A DNA stretch of 46,106 nt from an uncultured Lentisphaerota bacterium (GTDB lineage: Bacteria; Verrucomicrobiota; Kiritimatiellia; RFP12; UBA1067): assembly GCA_900320225.1 (NCBI GenBank), contig ONRL01000024.1:1-46106 (forward strand), in the 5' to 3' direction. The position numbers and the translations under genes were made by a program. Positions 24,518-33,136 of this stretch are shown one piece after another. How positions within the stretch are numbered: position 1 is the first letter of the stretch; each line of letters opens with the position of its first letter. The notes beneath the pieces were generated by a model that saw only the letters and a list, made by a program, of their open reading frames with translations, was not told the DNA's origin and made no database searches.

Positions 24518-26293
24518 ATGGCACGGCATCTTCTTTCCCTGCACGACGTTTCGCTTGCATTTGGAGGGGACCCCGTTCTGGACGGGGTCTCTTTGAATGT
24601 TGAGAGCGGCGTGCGCGCGTGCGTGACCGGACGCAACGGCGAGGGGAAGTCCACGCTGCTGAAGGTCATCGCCGGACGGATCGAGCCCGACACGGGCGAG
24701 ATCATCCGCGCACCGGGACTGAAGGTCGCCTTCCTTGAACAGGAGGTTCCGTCAGACCGTCCCGGCACCGTCAAGGAGATCGCCCAGTCCGACCGCCTCA
24801 TCTCGCAGATGGGGCTTGACCCCGCCGCCGTGTTCAACGCGCTTTCGGGCGGCCTGCGCCGGCGCGTGCTCCTCGCGCGCGTGCTCGCCGACGAACCCGA
24901 CCTCGTGCTCCTCGACGAGCCGACGAACCACCTCGACGTCGCGTCGATCGAGTGGCTGGAGGCGTTCATCCGCCGCCAGACCGAGACGGCTTTCCTTTTC
25001 GTCACGCACGACCGCGCGTTCCTGAAGTCGGTCGCCACCTACGTCTACGACCTCGACCGCGGCACGCTCGCCGGCTGGAACTGCGACTACCGCACGTTTC
25101 TCCAGCGGAAGGCCGACCTGCAGGCGGACGAGGCGGCCCTCTGGGAAAAGAAGGCGAAGAAGCTCGCGCAGGAGGAGGCGTGGATCCGCCAGGGCGTGAA
25201 GGCGCGCCGCACGCGCAACCAGGGGCGCGTGGAGGCGCTGCGCCAGCTGCGCCTCGAATTCGCGAACCGTCGCATGGCTTCCGGCACGGCCACGCTGCGC
25301 GTGGACACGGCCGCCGCGTCCGGCGACCGCGTGATCAAGATCGAGAATCTTTGCTTCGCCTACGGCGCGGAACGTCCGATCGTGACCGATTTCACGGCGG
25401 ACGTCCTGAAGGGCGAGCGCATCGGCGTGGTGGGCGAGAACGGCACGGGCAAGACCACGCTCCTGAAGCTGCTGACGGGCGCGCTTGCGCCCACGTCTGG
25501 CGCGGTGACGGTCGGCACGCGCGTGGAGATGGCGTTCTTCGACCAGCTGCACGCCCAGCTCGACCCCGAGTCGACCGTGAAGGAGGTCGTCGCGCGCGAC
25601 CGCGACACGGTTACCGTGGGCGGCGTGCAGAAGCACGTGTTCGCGTACCTCGCGGACTTCCTCTTCACGCCGGAGCGCGCGCGCACGCCCGTGAAGGCGC
25701 TCTCCGGCGGCGAGAAGGCGCGCCTGCTCCTGGCGCGGCTGTTCCTGAAGCCGTCGAACCTGCTCGTGATGGACGAGCCCACGAACGATCTCGACGTGGA
25801 GACGCTGGAGCTGCTGGAGGAACAGCTGCTCAACTACAAGGGCACGCTGCTCGTCGTGTCGCACGACCGCACGTTTCTCGATAACGTGACGACGAGCTGC
25901 TATGTGCTCGCGGGGGACGGCGTGGTGCGTCCGTGCGCGGGCGGCTACGCCGAGGCGGCGCGGTTGCTGAAGCAGGTGAGGGAGAATGAAGCGGCGGGAA
26001 GCGGCAAGAGCGCCGCTTCCCCGACGGAGGACAATTCGGGGACGCGACACTCCTGTCGCGTCTCGGATCGTCCCCGCAAGCTCACGTACAAGGAGCAACG
26101 GGAGCTGGAGGCGTTGCCGGGGCGGATCGAGGCGCTGGAAGGAGAAATCGCGGAGATCGAGGCGGCGCTCGGCGATCCCGCGCTCTACGCGAAGGACGCG
26201 GCGCGCGTCGCCGCGCTGACGGCGCGTCTGGGTCCGGCGAAAGAGGAGCTGGACGCCGCCGAGACGCTTTGGCTCGAACTTTCGATGCGGTGA
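24518..26293 (+). CDS. uup: ABC-F ATPase, Uup-like
   Basis: Cytosolic ABC-F proteins act on the ribosome or, for Uup, influence DNA and ribosome transactions. The 591-aa protein has two ATPase domains: GRNGEGKST, LSGGLRRR and LVLLDEPTNHLD in the first (about residues 38-150), and GENGTGKTT, LSGGEKARL and LLVMDEPTNDLD in the second (about 308-430), then a C-terminal coiled coil (about 520-590) as in Uup. Between domain 2 and the coil (about residues 490-520) is a low-complexity linker encoded by two perfect palindromes. There is no membrane segment. Start ATG 24518 has GAGGGG just upstream. It may be co-transcribed with infA. Confidence 0.9.
   Translation: MARHLLSLHDVSLAFGGDPVLDGVSLNVESGVRACVTGRNGEGKSTLLKVIAGRIEPDTGEIIRAPGLKVAFLEQEVPSDRPGTVKEIAQSDRLISQMGLDPAAVFNALSGGLRRRVLLARVLADEPDLVLLDEPTNHLDVASIEWLEAFIRRQTETAFLFVTHDRAFLKSVATYVYDLDRGTLAGWNCDYRTFLQRKADLQADEAALWEKKAKKLAQEEAWIRQGVKARRTRNQGRVEALRQLRLEFANRRMASGTATLRVDTAAASGDRVIKIENLCFAYGAERPIVTDFTADVLKGERIGVVGENGTGKTTLLKLLTGALAPTSGAVTVGTRVEMAFFDQLHAQLDPESTVKEVVARDRDTVTVGGVQKHVFAYLADFLFTPERARTPVKALSGGEKARLLLARLFLKPSNLLVMDEPTNDLDVETLELLEEQLLNYKGTLLVVSHDRTFLDNVTTSCYVLAGDGVVRPCAGGYAEAARLLKQVRENEAAGSGKSAASPTEDNSGTRHSCRVSDRPRKLTYKEQRELEALPGRIEALEGEIAEIEAALGDPALYAKDAARVAALTARLGPAKEELDAAETLWLELSMR
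25996..26062. repeat. Two palindromes inside the uup linker
   Basis: Palindrome 1: GGGAAGCGGC (25996-26005) and GCCGCTTCCC (26012-26021), 10-bp perfect stem. Palindrome 2: GACGCGACA (26041-26049) and TGTCGCGTC (26054-26062), 9-bp perfect stem with a 4-nt loop. Both are in frame and encode the linker AAGSGKSAASP...GTRHSCRVSD. Confidence 0.85.
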
Positions 26294-26314
26294 CGTGAAG
26301 AGGGAGGTCGGCGT

Positions 26315-27016
26315 ATGCGGAAAGGAATGATCGTTTGGGCGCTGGTCGCGATACGCGCGATTCTTCCGGCGGCGGAAAAGCCGCAGGTGCTTGCCTTTGG
26401 CAGCAGCGACGCCTGCGAGTGGTGCAACGTGCTCAAGCAACGCGTGTTCGCGAGCGCGGCGTGGCGGGAGTGGGCGGCTGGGCATATCGAGTTCGTGTAC
26501 GTAGACCTGCCGCGCGGCGACGGCGTGCTCGCGCCGGAGGAGCGCGAACGCAACAACGCGCTGGCGGACCGGTTGGGCGTGAAGGGCATCCCGACGTTCG
26601 TCATGATGGCGCCGGACGGCAAGATGGAACTCGGCCGTGTGAAGGTGCCGGACTCCGCGCGCGGGCTCGGGCGCAACATGACGCCGGAGGCGTTCATCGC
26701 CGCACTGGAGGAGGTCGCGCAGCAGCGCGACCCTCCCGGCGGTCGCGCAGCAACGCGACCCTCCCGACGGTCGCGCGGGAGCGCGACCCTCCCGGCGTGG
26801 CGCGTTTGGCGGTTCATTCCCGTGGTGGCGCTCCTAGGCATTGCGGCGTACCTGCTTGTCGACAAGTCGAAACTGCCGCTCGCCCTGCGCGGGTTGAAGA
26901 AGGTCCTCGGCAATGCCGCGTCCGACGCGGCGCGTGGCGCGCCGCCCGTGCCCGCGTGGAAGCGGTGGCTGGCGTTCGTGCTGATTCTCGTTGCCTTCCT
27001 TCTTGCCGTGATTTGA
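26315..27016 (+). CDS. Thioredoxin-fold protein with membrane segments
   Basis: The 233-aa protein has an N-terminal hydrophobic segment ending PAAEKP (signal or anchor), then a thioredoxin fold with CEWC (redox pair near residues 35-38), GVKGIPTFVMMAPDG (cis-Pro loop near 87-101) and a helix, residues about 20-140. Residues about 139-165 are an Arg/Pro/Gly-rich stretch encoded by a 28-bp tandem repeat. Two hydrophobic segments follow (about 168-182 and 213-232). It probably acts as a disulfide reductase outside the cytoplasmic membrane. GAGGGAGG precedes the ATG. No partner disulfide protein is recognisable nearby. Confidence 0.8.
   Translation: MRKGMIVWALVAIRAILPAAEKPQVLAFGSSDACEWCNVLKQRVFASAAWREWAAGHIEFVYVDLPRGDGVLAPEERERNNALADRLGVKGIPTFVMMAPDGKMELGRVKVPDSARGLGRNMTPEAFIAALEEVAQQRDPPGGRAATRPSRRSRGSATLPAWRVWRFIPVVALLGIAAYLLVDKSKLPLALRGLKKVLGNAASDAARGAPPVPAWKRWLAFVLILVAFLLAVI
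26714..26797. repeat. Three-copy 28-bp tandem repeat inside the thioredoxin-like gene
   Basis: Units at 26714-26741, 26742-26769 and 26770-26797 are nearly identical (GTCGCGCAGCA... ending CCCGGCG). Because 28 is not a multiple of 3, each copy is read in a different frame, yet no stop appears. Each junction forms GCGCGACC...GGTCGCGC palindromes related to palindrome 2 of uup. Confidence 0.85.
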
Positions 27017-27029
27017 GCCGCGCGGGGGC

Positions 27030-27058
27030 TTGCGTGCGGGCGGGGAAACGGCTATAAT
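27030..27058 (+). promoter_or_regulatory. Promoter of the DUF1549/DUF1501 operon
   Basis: TTGCGT (27030-27035) and a perfect TATAAT (27053-27058) are 17 bp apart; ATG 27093 has AGAAAGGGT upstream. It is among the strongest promoters in the window. Confidence 0.75.
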
Positions 27059-27092
27059 ATAGGCATCGTTTCTCAAGAAAGGGTCTAGCGAC

Positions 27093-28412
27093 ATGACTAT
27101 CTCACGCAGAGCGTTTCTCGCGGGCGCGTCGGCCTTCTCCATCATGGAGGGCTTGGCGTCGGCCGCGGCGGACAAGCGCATCTTCGCGCCGAACGGCGGC
27201 CAAGCGGCCGACTTCCTCATCTGCCGCCGCCTCTACCTCGACATCTGCGGGCGCATCCCCACGCCCGAGGAGGTGACCGAGTACGTCAACTCCCGCGACA
27301 TCAAGAAGCGCGAGAAGCTCGTCGACGCATTGCTTGAATCGGACGATTTCGCCGACTACTACGCGATGCGCTACTGCGACTTCCTGCGCGTCAAGAGCGA
27401 GTTCCCGATCAACCTGTGGCCGAACGCCGTCTACGTGTACCACCACTGGATCCGCGAGACGATCCGGCACGACATGCCGTGGAACGACTTCGCGCGCACG
27501 CTCCTCTACTCGCGCGGCAGCAACTTCCGCGTGCCGCAGGTGAACTTCCTGCGCGCGACGGCGCGCCGCACGCCGGAGGGGCTCTCCGAGGCGGTCGCGA
27601 CGAGCCTCCTGCTGGACCCCACCGAGAAGTACGCGAAGTACTTCACGCGCGTCCGGTGGAAGAAGACGCGCGAGTGGAAGGAGGAGATCGTGTACCTGGA
27701 CGACGGTCCGGCCGACGCCACGCCCGAGGCGTTCATGGCGCAGCTGGAGGGTCCGCTCGCGAAGCAGTTCTACGCCACGCCCGTGCAGCGCGTCCACTGG
27801 TGGATCTACGGCTCGCTCGCGCCCAAGTCGAAGTGCGAGAAGTGGGTGAACGCCTTCCGGAACGGCGGCTACCGCCTGAAGCCGCTGCTGCGGCACGTGT
27901 TCGCGCAGACCGAGTACCGCCAGGGACCGGGCAAGGGCGGGTTCCCCGCGCGGCGCATGGACGCGGAGGTGCTCGACGACGTGCTCTGCACGCTCACCGG
28001 CGCGCGCCGCGATTTCGGGTCGATCGCCCCGGAACCCTACTCGTTCCTGCCGCCCACGCGGAAGTCCGTGCTCGTGGAGGACGGTTCGATCTCGAGCGCG
28101 TTCCTCATCCTCTTCGGCCGGCCCGCGCGCGACTCCGGCCTCCTGGACGAGCGCAACAACCGCATCACGGCGAAGCAGCGCCTCTACCTCTACAACTCCA
28201 GCAAGCTGTGGCGCGACCTCGGCCGGATGGTGGGGACGTCCGAGTTCAAGGCGCTCTCGCACGCCGACCAGATCAAGGAGCTGTACATGCGCTTCCTTTC
28301 GCGTCCGCCCGTGAAGGACGAATTGTTCTACTTCGACCAGAAGAACAACATCAACGCCCGCGACGTCGCGTGGTTCCTCCTCAACTCCCGTGAATTCCTC
28401 TACCGCATATGA
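27093..28412 (+). CDS. Tat-exported DUF1549/DUF1553 protein
   Basis: The 439-aa product begins with a Tat signal (SRRAFLAGASAFS). DUF1549 (FLICRRLYLDICGRIPTPEE, about residues 41-110) is followed by a divergent middle and a DUF1553 end (RMDAEVLDDVLCTL near 288; FLSRPPVKDELFYF near 407; LNSREFLYRI at the end). These domains are multiplied in planctomycetes and related PVC bacteria, usually attached to a planctomycete-type cytochrome c; here no CXXCH is in this protein. Function is unknown. It is the first of four genes with overlapping or near-abutting ends; its stop overlaps the next ATG (ATGA). Confidence 0.88.
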   Translation: MTISRRAFLAGASAFSIMEGLASAAADKRIFAPNGGQAADFLICRRLYLDICGRIPTPEEVTEYVNSRDIKKREKLVDALLESDDFADYYAMRYCDFLRVKSEFPINLWPNAVYVYHHWIRETIRHDMPWNDFARTLLYSRGSNFRVPQVNFLRATARRTPEGLSEAVATSLLLDPTEKYAKYFTRVRWKKTREWKEEIVYLDDGPADATPEAFMAQLEGPLAKQFYATPVQRVHWWIYGSLAPKSKCEKWVNAFRNGGYRLKPLLRHVFAQTEYRQGPGKGGFPARRMDAEVLDDVLCTLTGARRDFGSIAPEPYSFLPPTRKSVLVEDGSISSAFLILFGRPARDSGLLDERNNRITAKQRLYLYNSSKLWRDLGRMVGTSEFKALSHADQIKELYMRFLSRPPVKDELFYFDQKNNINARDVAWFLLNSREFLYRI

Positions 28413-29692
28413 GCACGAACACACCCAAACCCGCCGCGAAGCCGACTGCACGGAAGTTCGCGAAGAGCGTCATCGAGATCTGGCTGTGGGGCGGCCCGAG
28501 CCAGCTGGAGACCTTCGACCCGAAGCCCGACGCGCCGCATGACTACAACAACGGCTTGAAGTCCATCAAGTCGGCGAATGGCTACGAACTGCACGAGTGG
28601 CTGCCCGAGCTCGCGAAATGCTCGAACCTCTACTCGATCATCCGCTCGATGACCCATCCCTTTCCGGGCCACGAGACGGCCACCTACCTCATGCAGACGG
28701 GGCGCAACCCCGGCGGTGGCGTGACGTTCCCCGCGCTTGGCGCGCTGATTTCCTCGTCGCGCGTGAAGGGACCCGGCAAGAAGAACTCCGTTCAGAGCGA
28801 CCTCCTCTACGAAGGCGACCTGCCGCCGTTCGTGATCCTCACGCACGCCAAGGGACGCTTCTCCGAAGTCGGGTTCCTCGGCGAGGAGTACGCGCCGCTC
28901 GTGACGGGCGGAAGCGCGTCCGCGAAGCGCTTCGAGGTGGACGGCATCGTGCCGCCCGGCGGTCTCACGAAGGAGCAGATCATGGACCGCTTCAACCGCG
29001 CCTCGCGGATCGACCGCCTGCCGCCGGACGCCGAGTTCGAGGCGGCCGGCGCGGCCGCGCGCGAGATCATCCTCGGCAAGGCCGCCGAGACGTTCGACCT
29101 CACGCGCGAGAAGGAGCAGACGCGCAAGCGCTACGGCGTGAAGGCGAACGGCACCACCTACACCGAGATCGGCCAGCAGCTCCTCGCCGCCCGCCGCCTC
29201 GTGGAGTACGGCGTGCCGTACATCTCCATCAACTACAGCGGGTGGGACTCGCACAAGCGCCACTTCGAGACGATGAAGCAGCCCACGTTCGAGATGGACA
29301 TGGCCGTCTCCGCGCTGCTCACGGACCTCAACGAGCGCGGACTCCTCGACTCGACGATCGTCTGGCTCAGCGGCGAGTTCGGCCGCGTGCCGAAGGTGGA
29401 CCGCCAGCCGCCGTGGAACGGCGGGCGCAACCACTTCCCGCGCTGCTTCTCCGCGCTCGTGGCCGGCGGCGGCTTCAAGGGCGGACAGGTGGTCGGCAAG
29501 AGCGACGAGACGACCGACCACTGGAAGGAGCGCCCCGTCACGCCGCAGGACTTCCTCGGTTCGATCATGGAACTCGCGGGCGTCGATCCCGACGACCGCC
29601 TGCCCAACCCGAAGTGGCTGAAGGAATACGGCCCCGTCATGAGCCCGACCGTGAAGTCCCAGTGCGGACGCCTGAAGGAGATCTATGTCTGA
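28409..29692 (+). CDS. DUF1501 protein (sulfatase/alkaline phosphatase-like)
   Basis: DUF1501 proteins have the alkaline phosphatase/sulfatase superfamily fold and pair with DUF1549/1553 proteins in PVC genomes; their substrate is unknown. The 427-aa product shows the family's WLWGGPSQLETFDPKP near residues 25-40, SGWDSHKRHFE near 273 and WLSGEFGRVPKVD near 318, and NHFPRCFSALVAGGGFKGG near 338. Unlike most members it has no obvious signal peptide: the start is MSTNTPKPAAKPTARKF, basic and Pro/Ala-rich. It overlaps both neighbours (4 and 8 nt), which suggests coupled synthesis in equal amounts. Confidence 0.88.
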   Translation: MSTNTPKPAAKPTARKFAKSVIEIWLWGGPSQLETFDPKPDAPHDYNNGLKSIKSANGYELHEWLPELAKCSNLYSIIRSMTHPFPGHETATYLMQTGRNPGGGVTFPALGALISSSRVKGPGKKNSVQSDLLYEGDLPPFVILTHAKGRFSEVGFLGEEYAPLVTGGSASAKRFEVDGIVPPGGLTKEQIMDRFNRASRIDRLPPDAEFEAAGAAAREIILGKAAETFDLTREKEQTRKRYGVKANGTTYTEIGQQLLAARRLVEYGVPYISINYSGWDSHKRHFETMKQPTFEMDMAVSALLTDLNERGLLDSTIVWLSGEFGRVPKVDRQPPWNGGRNHFPRCFSALVAGGGFKGGQVVGKSDETTDHWKERPVTPQDFLGSIMELAGVDPDDRLPNPKWLKEYGPVMSPTVKSQCGRLKEIYV

Positions 29693-31727
29693 CGCGCGCA
29701 TCGGAATCGTCGCGGCGCTCGGTCTCTGCGCCGCCGCCGCGCTGGCCATCCCCAAGCCGGGCTACTACCATCCGTCCAGCGTGCAGGTGGGCACGAAGAC
29801 GCGCGTGATCATGGGCGGCGACACCGTCTCCGGCGTGCAGGGCGCGTGGATATCCGGGGAGGGCGCGCGGGTGACGCGTCTCGTCGTGGTGCCGGGCCAG
29901 CCCCGCGCCCCGGGCAAGACGCAGCACGCCTTCGTGATGAACTGGCTGTACGACATCCTCGAGGAGAAGCCCATCATCAAGAAGGAGCCGCATCGTCCGC
30001 TCCCGCCCGAGGCGCTGGCGGAGGAGACCGACTGGCAGGAGTGCAACTGGTGGCACTTCCTCGACGACCACGACAACCTGGAGCTGCAGACCGTCGCCCG
30101 CTTCATCCTCACGCCCGAGCGCTATCCGCAGCCCACGCCCGCCCTGGACCATTTGGTGATTCTCGACGTGGAGGTGGACGCGAACGCGCAGCCCGGCCGC
30201 CGCGACCTCATCCTCTACGACCGCAACAGCGCGAGCGCGCCGCACCCGTTCTACATCACGCGCGAGCCGCACGTCGCCGAACCCTACTTCGTGATCCCGC
30301 CGCGCGGCTTCCCGCGCAACCCGCTGAGCATCTCGCTCCACCTGGATCCGAAGATTCCGCCTCAGTCCCTGCCCATCCACCTCGACGGGCAGATCTGGCC
30401 GGGCGAGGTGGACGTCTACACGCTCCGCCTCGAGGAGGGGCAGCAGCTCGTCTGCTCGCTCATCGGCCGCGAGCTGTTCCCGTACCTCGGCGACGCCGTG
30501 CCGGGCTTCTTCAACCCCGTGCTGAGCCTCTGCGACCGGAACGGGCACGAGGTGGCCTTCGCCGACGACTTCTACTACCTCCCCGACCCCGTGCTCACCT
30601 ACAAGGTGCCGATGGACGGCTTCTACACGCTCAAGGTCTACGACAACCTCTACCGCGGCGGTCCGAACTTCGTCTACACGGTGTTCTGCCGCGACGCGCA
30701 GACGGACCGTCCTCTCTACACGCCGAAGGAGCGCGCGTTCGACTGCTATCCGCAGCCGGCCGCCTTCATCCCGCCCAAGCCGAACTCGGACTCCAACCTG
30801 ATCGTCCGCACCGGCTCGCTCGACGTGCCCGGACGCAAGGACCGCCACTTCTTCGAGATCAAGGATCCGGGCACCTGGCACTTCGAGCTGTACGCCCGCC
30901 GCGAGGGTTCGCCGCTCGACGGCGTGATCAGCCTGTACGGCCCGATGGGCAACCTCCCGCTTTCCGTCGCGCCGCGCCTCGCCACGTGGGACGACAATCC
31001 CGGCCGCCTCTACGAGGTGAAGAACGTCGGCAGCGAAGACCTGCCCATCATCAAGACGAACATGCTCTACGAGGGCACCATCCCGCAGGCCGAGTGCGAC
31101 CCGTCCGGGACATTCACCATCAAGGAGCCGGGGAAGTACTGCGTCACCGTGGCCGACCGGTCCGGCCTTGGCGGCGAGCACTACGACTACACGCTCTGCA
31201 TCTCGCCGGCCGAACCGTCGTTCGAGGTGTTCTCGCTCATCTCGGCGTGCCGCGTCAACGGCGGGAGCGCGCGGTTCACGGCGTGCGTGCTGCGCAAGGA
31301 CGGCTATGACGGAGAGATCACCTTCGACAGCACGCCCGACTACGACGTGAGCGGCAGCTTCAGCGGCGACGAGCTCGAGACGGACGTGACCATCAACTTC
31401 AAGAAGGAGTGGAAGGGCCTGAAGCGCTTCGACCTGACCGCGTCCGGCGAGCTGCCGAACGGGAAGAAGCTCCGCGTGCGCGTAACGCCGACCGACCCCG
31501 GCGAGCAGGCGTTCGCCTACTCGCACCTTCTGCCCGCGCAGGGATTCTACTTCGGCGTGGCGGGCGAGCCCACGCGCGAGCCCGCGCGCCACGTCGGCCC
31601 GCAGCTGAAGGGCAAGAAGCAGACGAAGTCGCACAGCAACGGGCAGAACTGCTCGGCCTGTCACTTGAAGAAGCCGCAGCACACGAAGGGCAAGTCCTGC
31701 GCCGAGTGCCACAAGGACAAGAAGTAA
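29685..31727 (+). CDS. Exported beta-domain protein with two C-terminal haem-c motifs
   Basis: The 680-aa product has a signal peptide (residues 1-22), a beta-rich region resembling PPC-type domains (YTLRLEEGQQLVCSLIGREL near 245, a second copy around 375), and a final tail with two CXXCH haem-binding motifs, C656/C659/H660 and C672/C675/H676, in a Lys/His-rich segment. A cytochrome tail at this position differs from the usual planctomycete arrangement, where cytochrome precedes DUF1549. It is probably periplasmic. It starts 8 nt inside the DUF1501 gene and ends 1 nt before the next gene. Confidence 0.75.
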   Translation: MSDARIGIVAALGLCAAAALAIPKPGYYHPSSVQVGTKTRVIMGGDTVSGVQGAWISGEGARVTRLVVVPGQPRAPGKTQHAFVMNWLYDILEEKPIIKKEPHRPLPPEALAEETDWQECNWWHFLDDHDNLELQTVARFILTPERYPQPTPALDHLVILDVEVDANAQPGRRDLILYDRNSASAPHPFYITREPHVAEPYFVIPPRGFPRNPLSISLHLDPKIPPQSLPIHLDGQIWPGEVDVYTLRLEEGQQLVCSLIGRELFPYLGDAVPGFFNPVLSLCDRNGHEVAFADDFYYLPDPVLTYKVPMDGFYTLKVYDNLYRGGPNFVYTVFCRDAQTDRPLYTPKERAFDCYPQPAAFIPPKPNSDSNLIVRTGSLDVPGRKDRHFFEIKDPGTWHFELYARREGSPLDGVISLYGPMGNLPLSVAPRLATWDDNPGRLYEVKNVGSEDLPIIKTNMLYEGTIPQAECDPSGTFTIKEPGKYCVTVADRSGLGGEHYDYTLCISPAEPSFEVFSLISACRVNGGSARFTACVLRKDGYDGEITFDSTPDYDVSGSFSGDELETDVTINFKKEWKGLKRFDLTASGELPNGKKLRVRVTPTDPGEQAFAYSHLLPAQGFYFGVAGEPTREPARHVGPQLKGKKQTKSHSNGQNCSACHLKKPQHTKGKSCAECHKDKK

Positions 31728-31728
31728 C

Positions 31729-33132
31729 ATGACGGCGCCATCCCATTCGACGTCGAGGAGGGGGTCTGCGCTGCCGGCCGTCCTGGTGGTGATCATCCTC
31801 TGCGTCATCGGCTTCTTCGGCTGGAAGGCGTACGAGAGCCGTCAGGCGGCGAAGCGTGCGCAGCAGGAGGAATACAGGCGGAAGCTGGCGGAGCGCGACC
31901 GTCTGCTGTTCGCGGGCGTACCGGAGACGAACGAGGTGAAGAAGGCGGAGGTGGTGGTGGAGGCGCCGCCGATTGAGCTGCCGCCGGAGCCGCCGAAGAA
32001 GTCGGAGGCGGAGATCCTGCGCGAGGAAGAGACGCATCGGAAGGCCGTGTGGGCGCAGATCGAGGAGGCGCGGAAGAAGAGTGACGCGAAGCCGCTGGAG
32101 AGCTTCGCCGGCATTCGGTTCGGCGAGCCGTTCGCGGCGGGCGCGCCCGTGAAGTGGGGGACCGCGTTCGAGGAGTCGGCGGGCGACTCCGTGACGGCGC
32201 GCGGCGTGGCGTTCGCCGTGTACGGGCCGAAGCCCACGAAGCCGTTCGGAACGAAGCCGCTTGTATGGGTGACGCCGAAGGAGCGCCGTCCGTACCGCAT
32301 CGAGTTCTCCCGCCCGTTGGCTGCGAAGGCCGCGACGAAGCACGACCCGGAGACGACGAACCTCGTGGCGCAGATCCAGTCGCGGTTCAAGGTCGAGCCG
32401 TTCACGCCGCGTCCCTGCGTGCCCGGCCGCGCGGGCTGCGAGTTTGTCTTCCCGCTGGGGACTGCCACCGTGACGATTGGCGAGTATGACGGCAGCCTGT
32501 GCTTCGCCGTGGAACGCGAGGACGTCCGGGAGTCGGCCCGTGCCGAGACGGAGTCCCTGCGGCAGGACATGCGCGTCGTGTCCGCAGACGGCGAGCGTCT
32601 GGACTCCAAGCGCTATCCGAACGGGGGCCTCGACCAGAAAAAGTACCGCGGCCTGCGTCTCAAGGACGAGACGCCGCGCGCGTTCTGCGGCGTCGTGTTC
32701 GGGAGCTTGCCGCCCGAGGGCACGACGATCCTGGTGCCGCAGAAGGGCGCGAAGGGCTTCTTCCTCAACTACAGAATGGCGAAATGCCCTCCGTTCCGCG
32801 GGTTCGTCTACGGCCGGGCCGACATCGATCCCGTGCGCGGCGGCGTGTACGCCGTCCACCTCAGCAGCGAGGGGGGCGCGTACGGGCAGGACGACAAGGA
32901 CTACTACGAGTCGGTGAAGGCGTCCCTTTCCGAACACTACAAGGTGACGCCGGTGGAGAAGAAGGGCGACGGCATGTTCCCGGACCTGGCCTATCAAGTT
33001 GGCGACCTCGTCGTGACGTTCGGCCCCGATCCCCGCGGCGGCTTCTACCTGAACGCCGTGAACGCCGTGCTCGCGGCGATGGCCAGCACGCCGCCGCCCA
33101 CCCCCGCCCCCGCCAAGCCCCGCAAACGCTGA
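31729..33132 (+). CDS. Membrane-anchored protein, unrecognised
   Basis: The 467-aa product has one N-terminal transmembrane helix (LPAVLVVIILCVIGFFGW, about residues 15-32), a charged coiled-coil stretch (about 38-60 and 85-125), and a mainly beta exported portion with two related halves (GIRFGEPFAAG near 125; GVVFGSLPPEG near 320). The end is Pro/Ala-rich. It belongs to the four-gene operon by spacing (1 nt after the previous stop). No known family or active-site motif is visible. It may anchor the three preceding proteins. Confidence 0.6.
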   Translation: MTAPSHSTSRRGSALPAVLVVIILCVIGFFGWKAYESRQAAKRAQQEEYRRKLAERDRLLFAGVPETNEVKKAEVVVEAPPIELPPEPPKKSEAEILREEETHRKAVWAQIEEARKKSDAKPLESFAGIRFGEPFAAGAPVKWGTAFEESAGDSVTARGVAFAVYGPKPTKPFGTKPLVWVTPKERRPYRIEFSRPLAAKAATKHDPETTNLVAQIQSRFKVEPFTPRPCVPGRAGCEFVFPLGTATVTIGEYDGSLCFAVEREDVRESARAETESLRQDMRVVSADGERLDSKRYPNGGLDQKKYRGLRLKDETPRAFCGVVFGSLPPEGTTILVPQKGAKGFFLNYRMAKCPPFRGFVYGRADIDPVRGGVYAVHLSSEGGAYGQDDKDYYESVKASLSEHYKVTPVEKKGDGMFPDLAYQVGDLVVTFGPDPRGGFYLNAVNAVLAAMASTPPPTPAPAKPRKR

Positions 33133-33136
33133 CGAT

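Noticed and set aside
29637-31808. 723-aa open frame antisense to the haem-motif protein
   Set aside because: Shadow frame of GC-rich coding DNA; the plus-strand frame has signal peptide, domains and CXXCH motifs.
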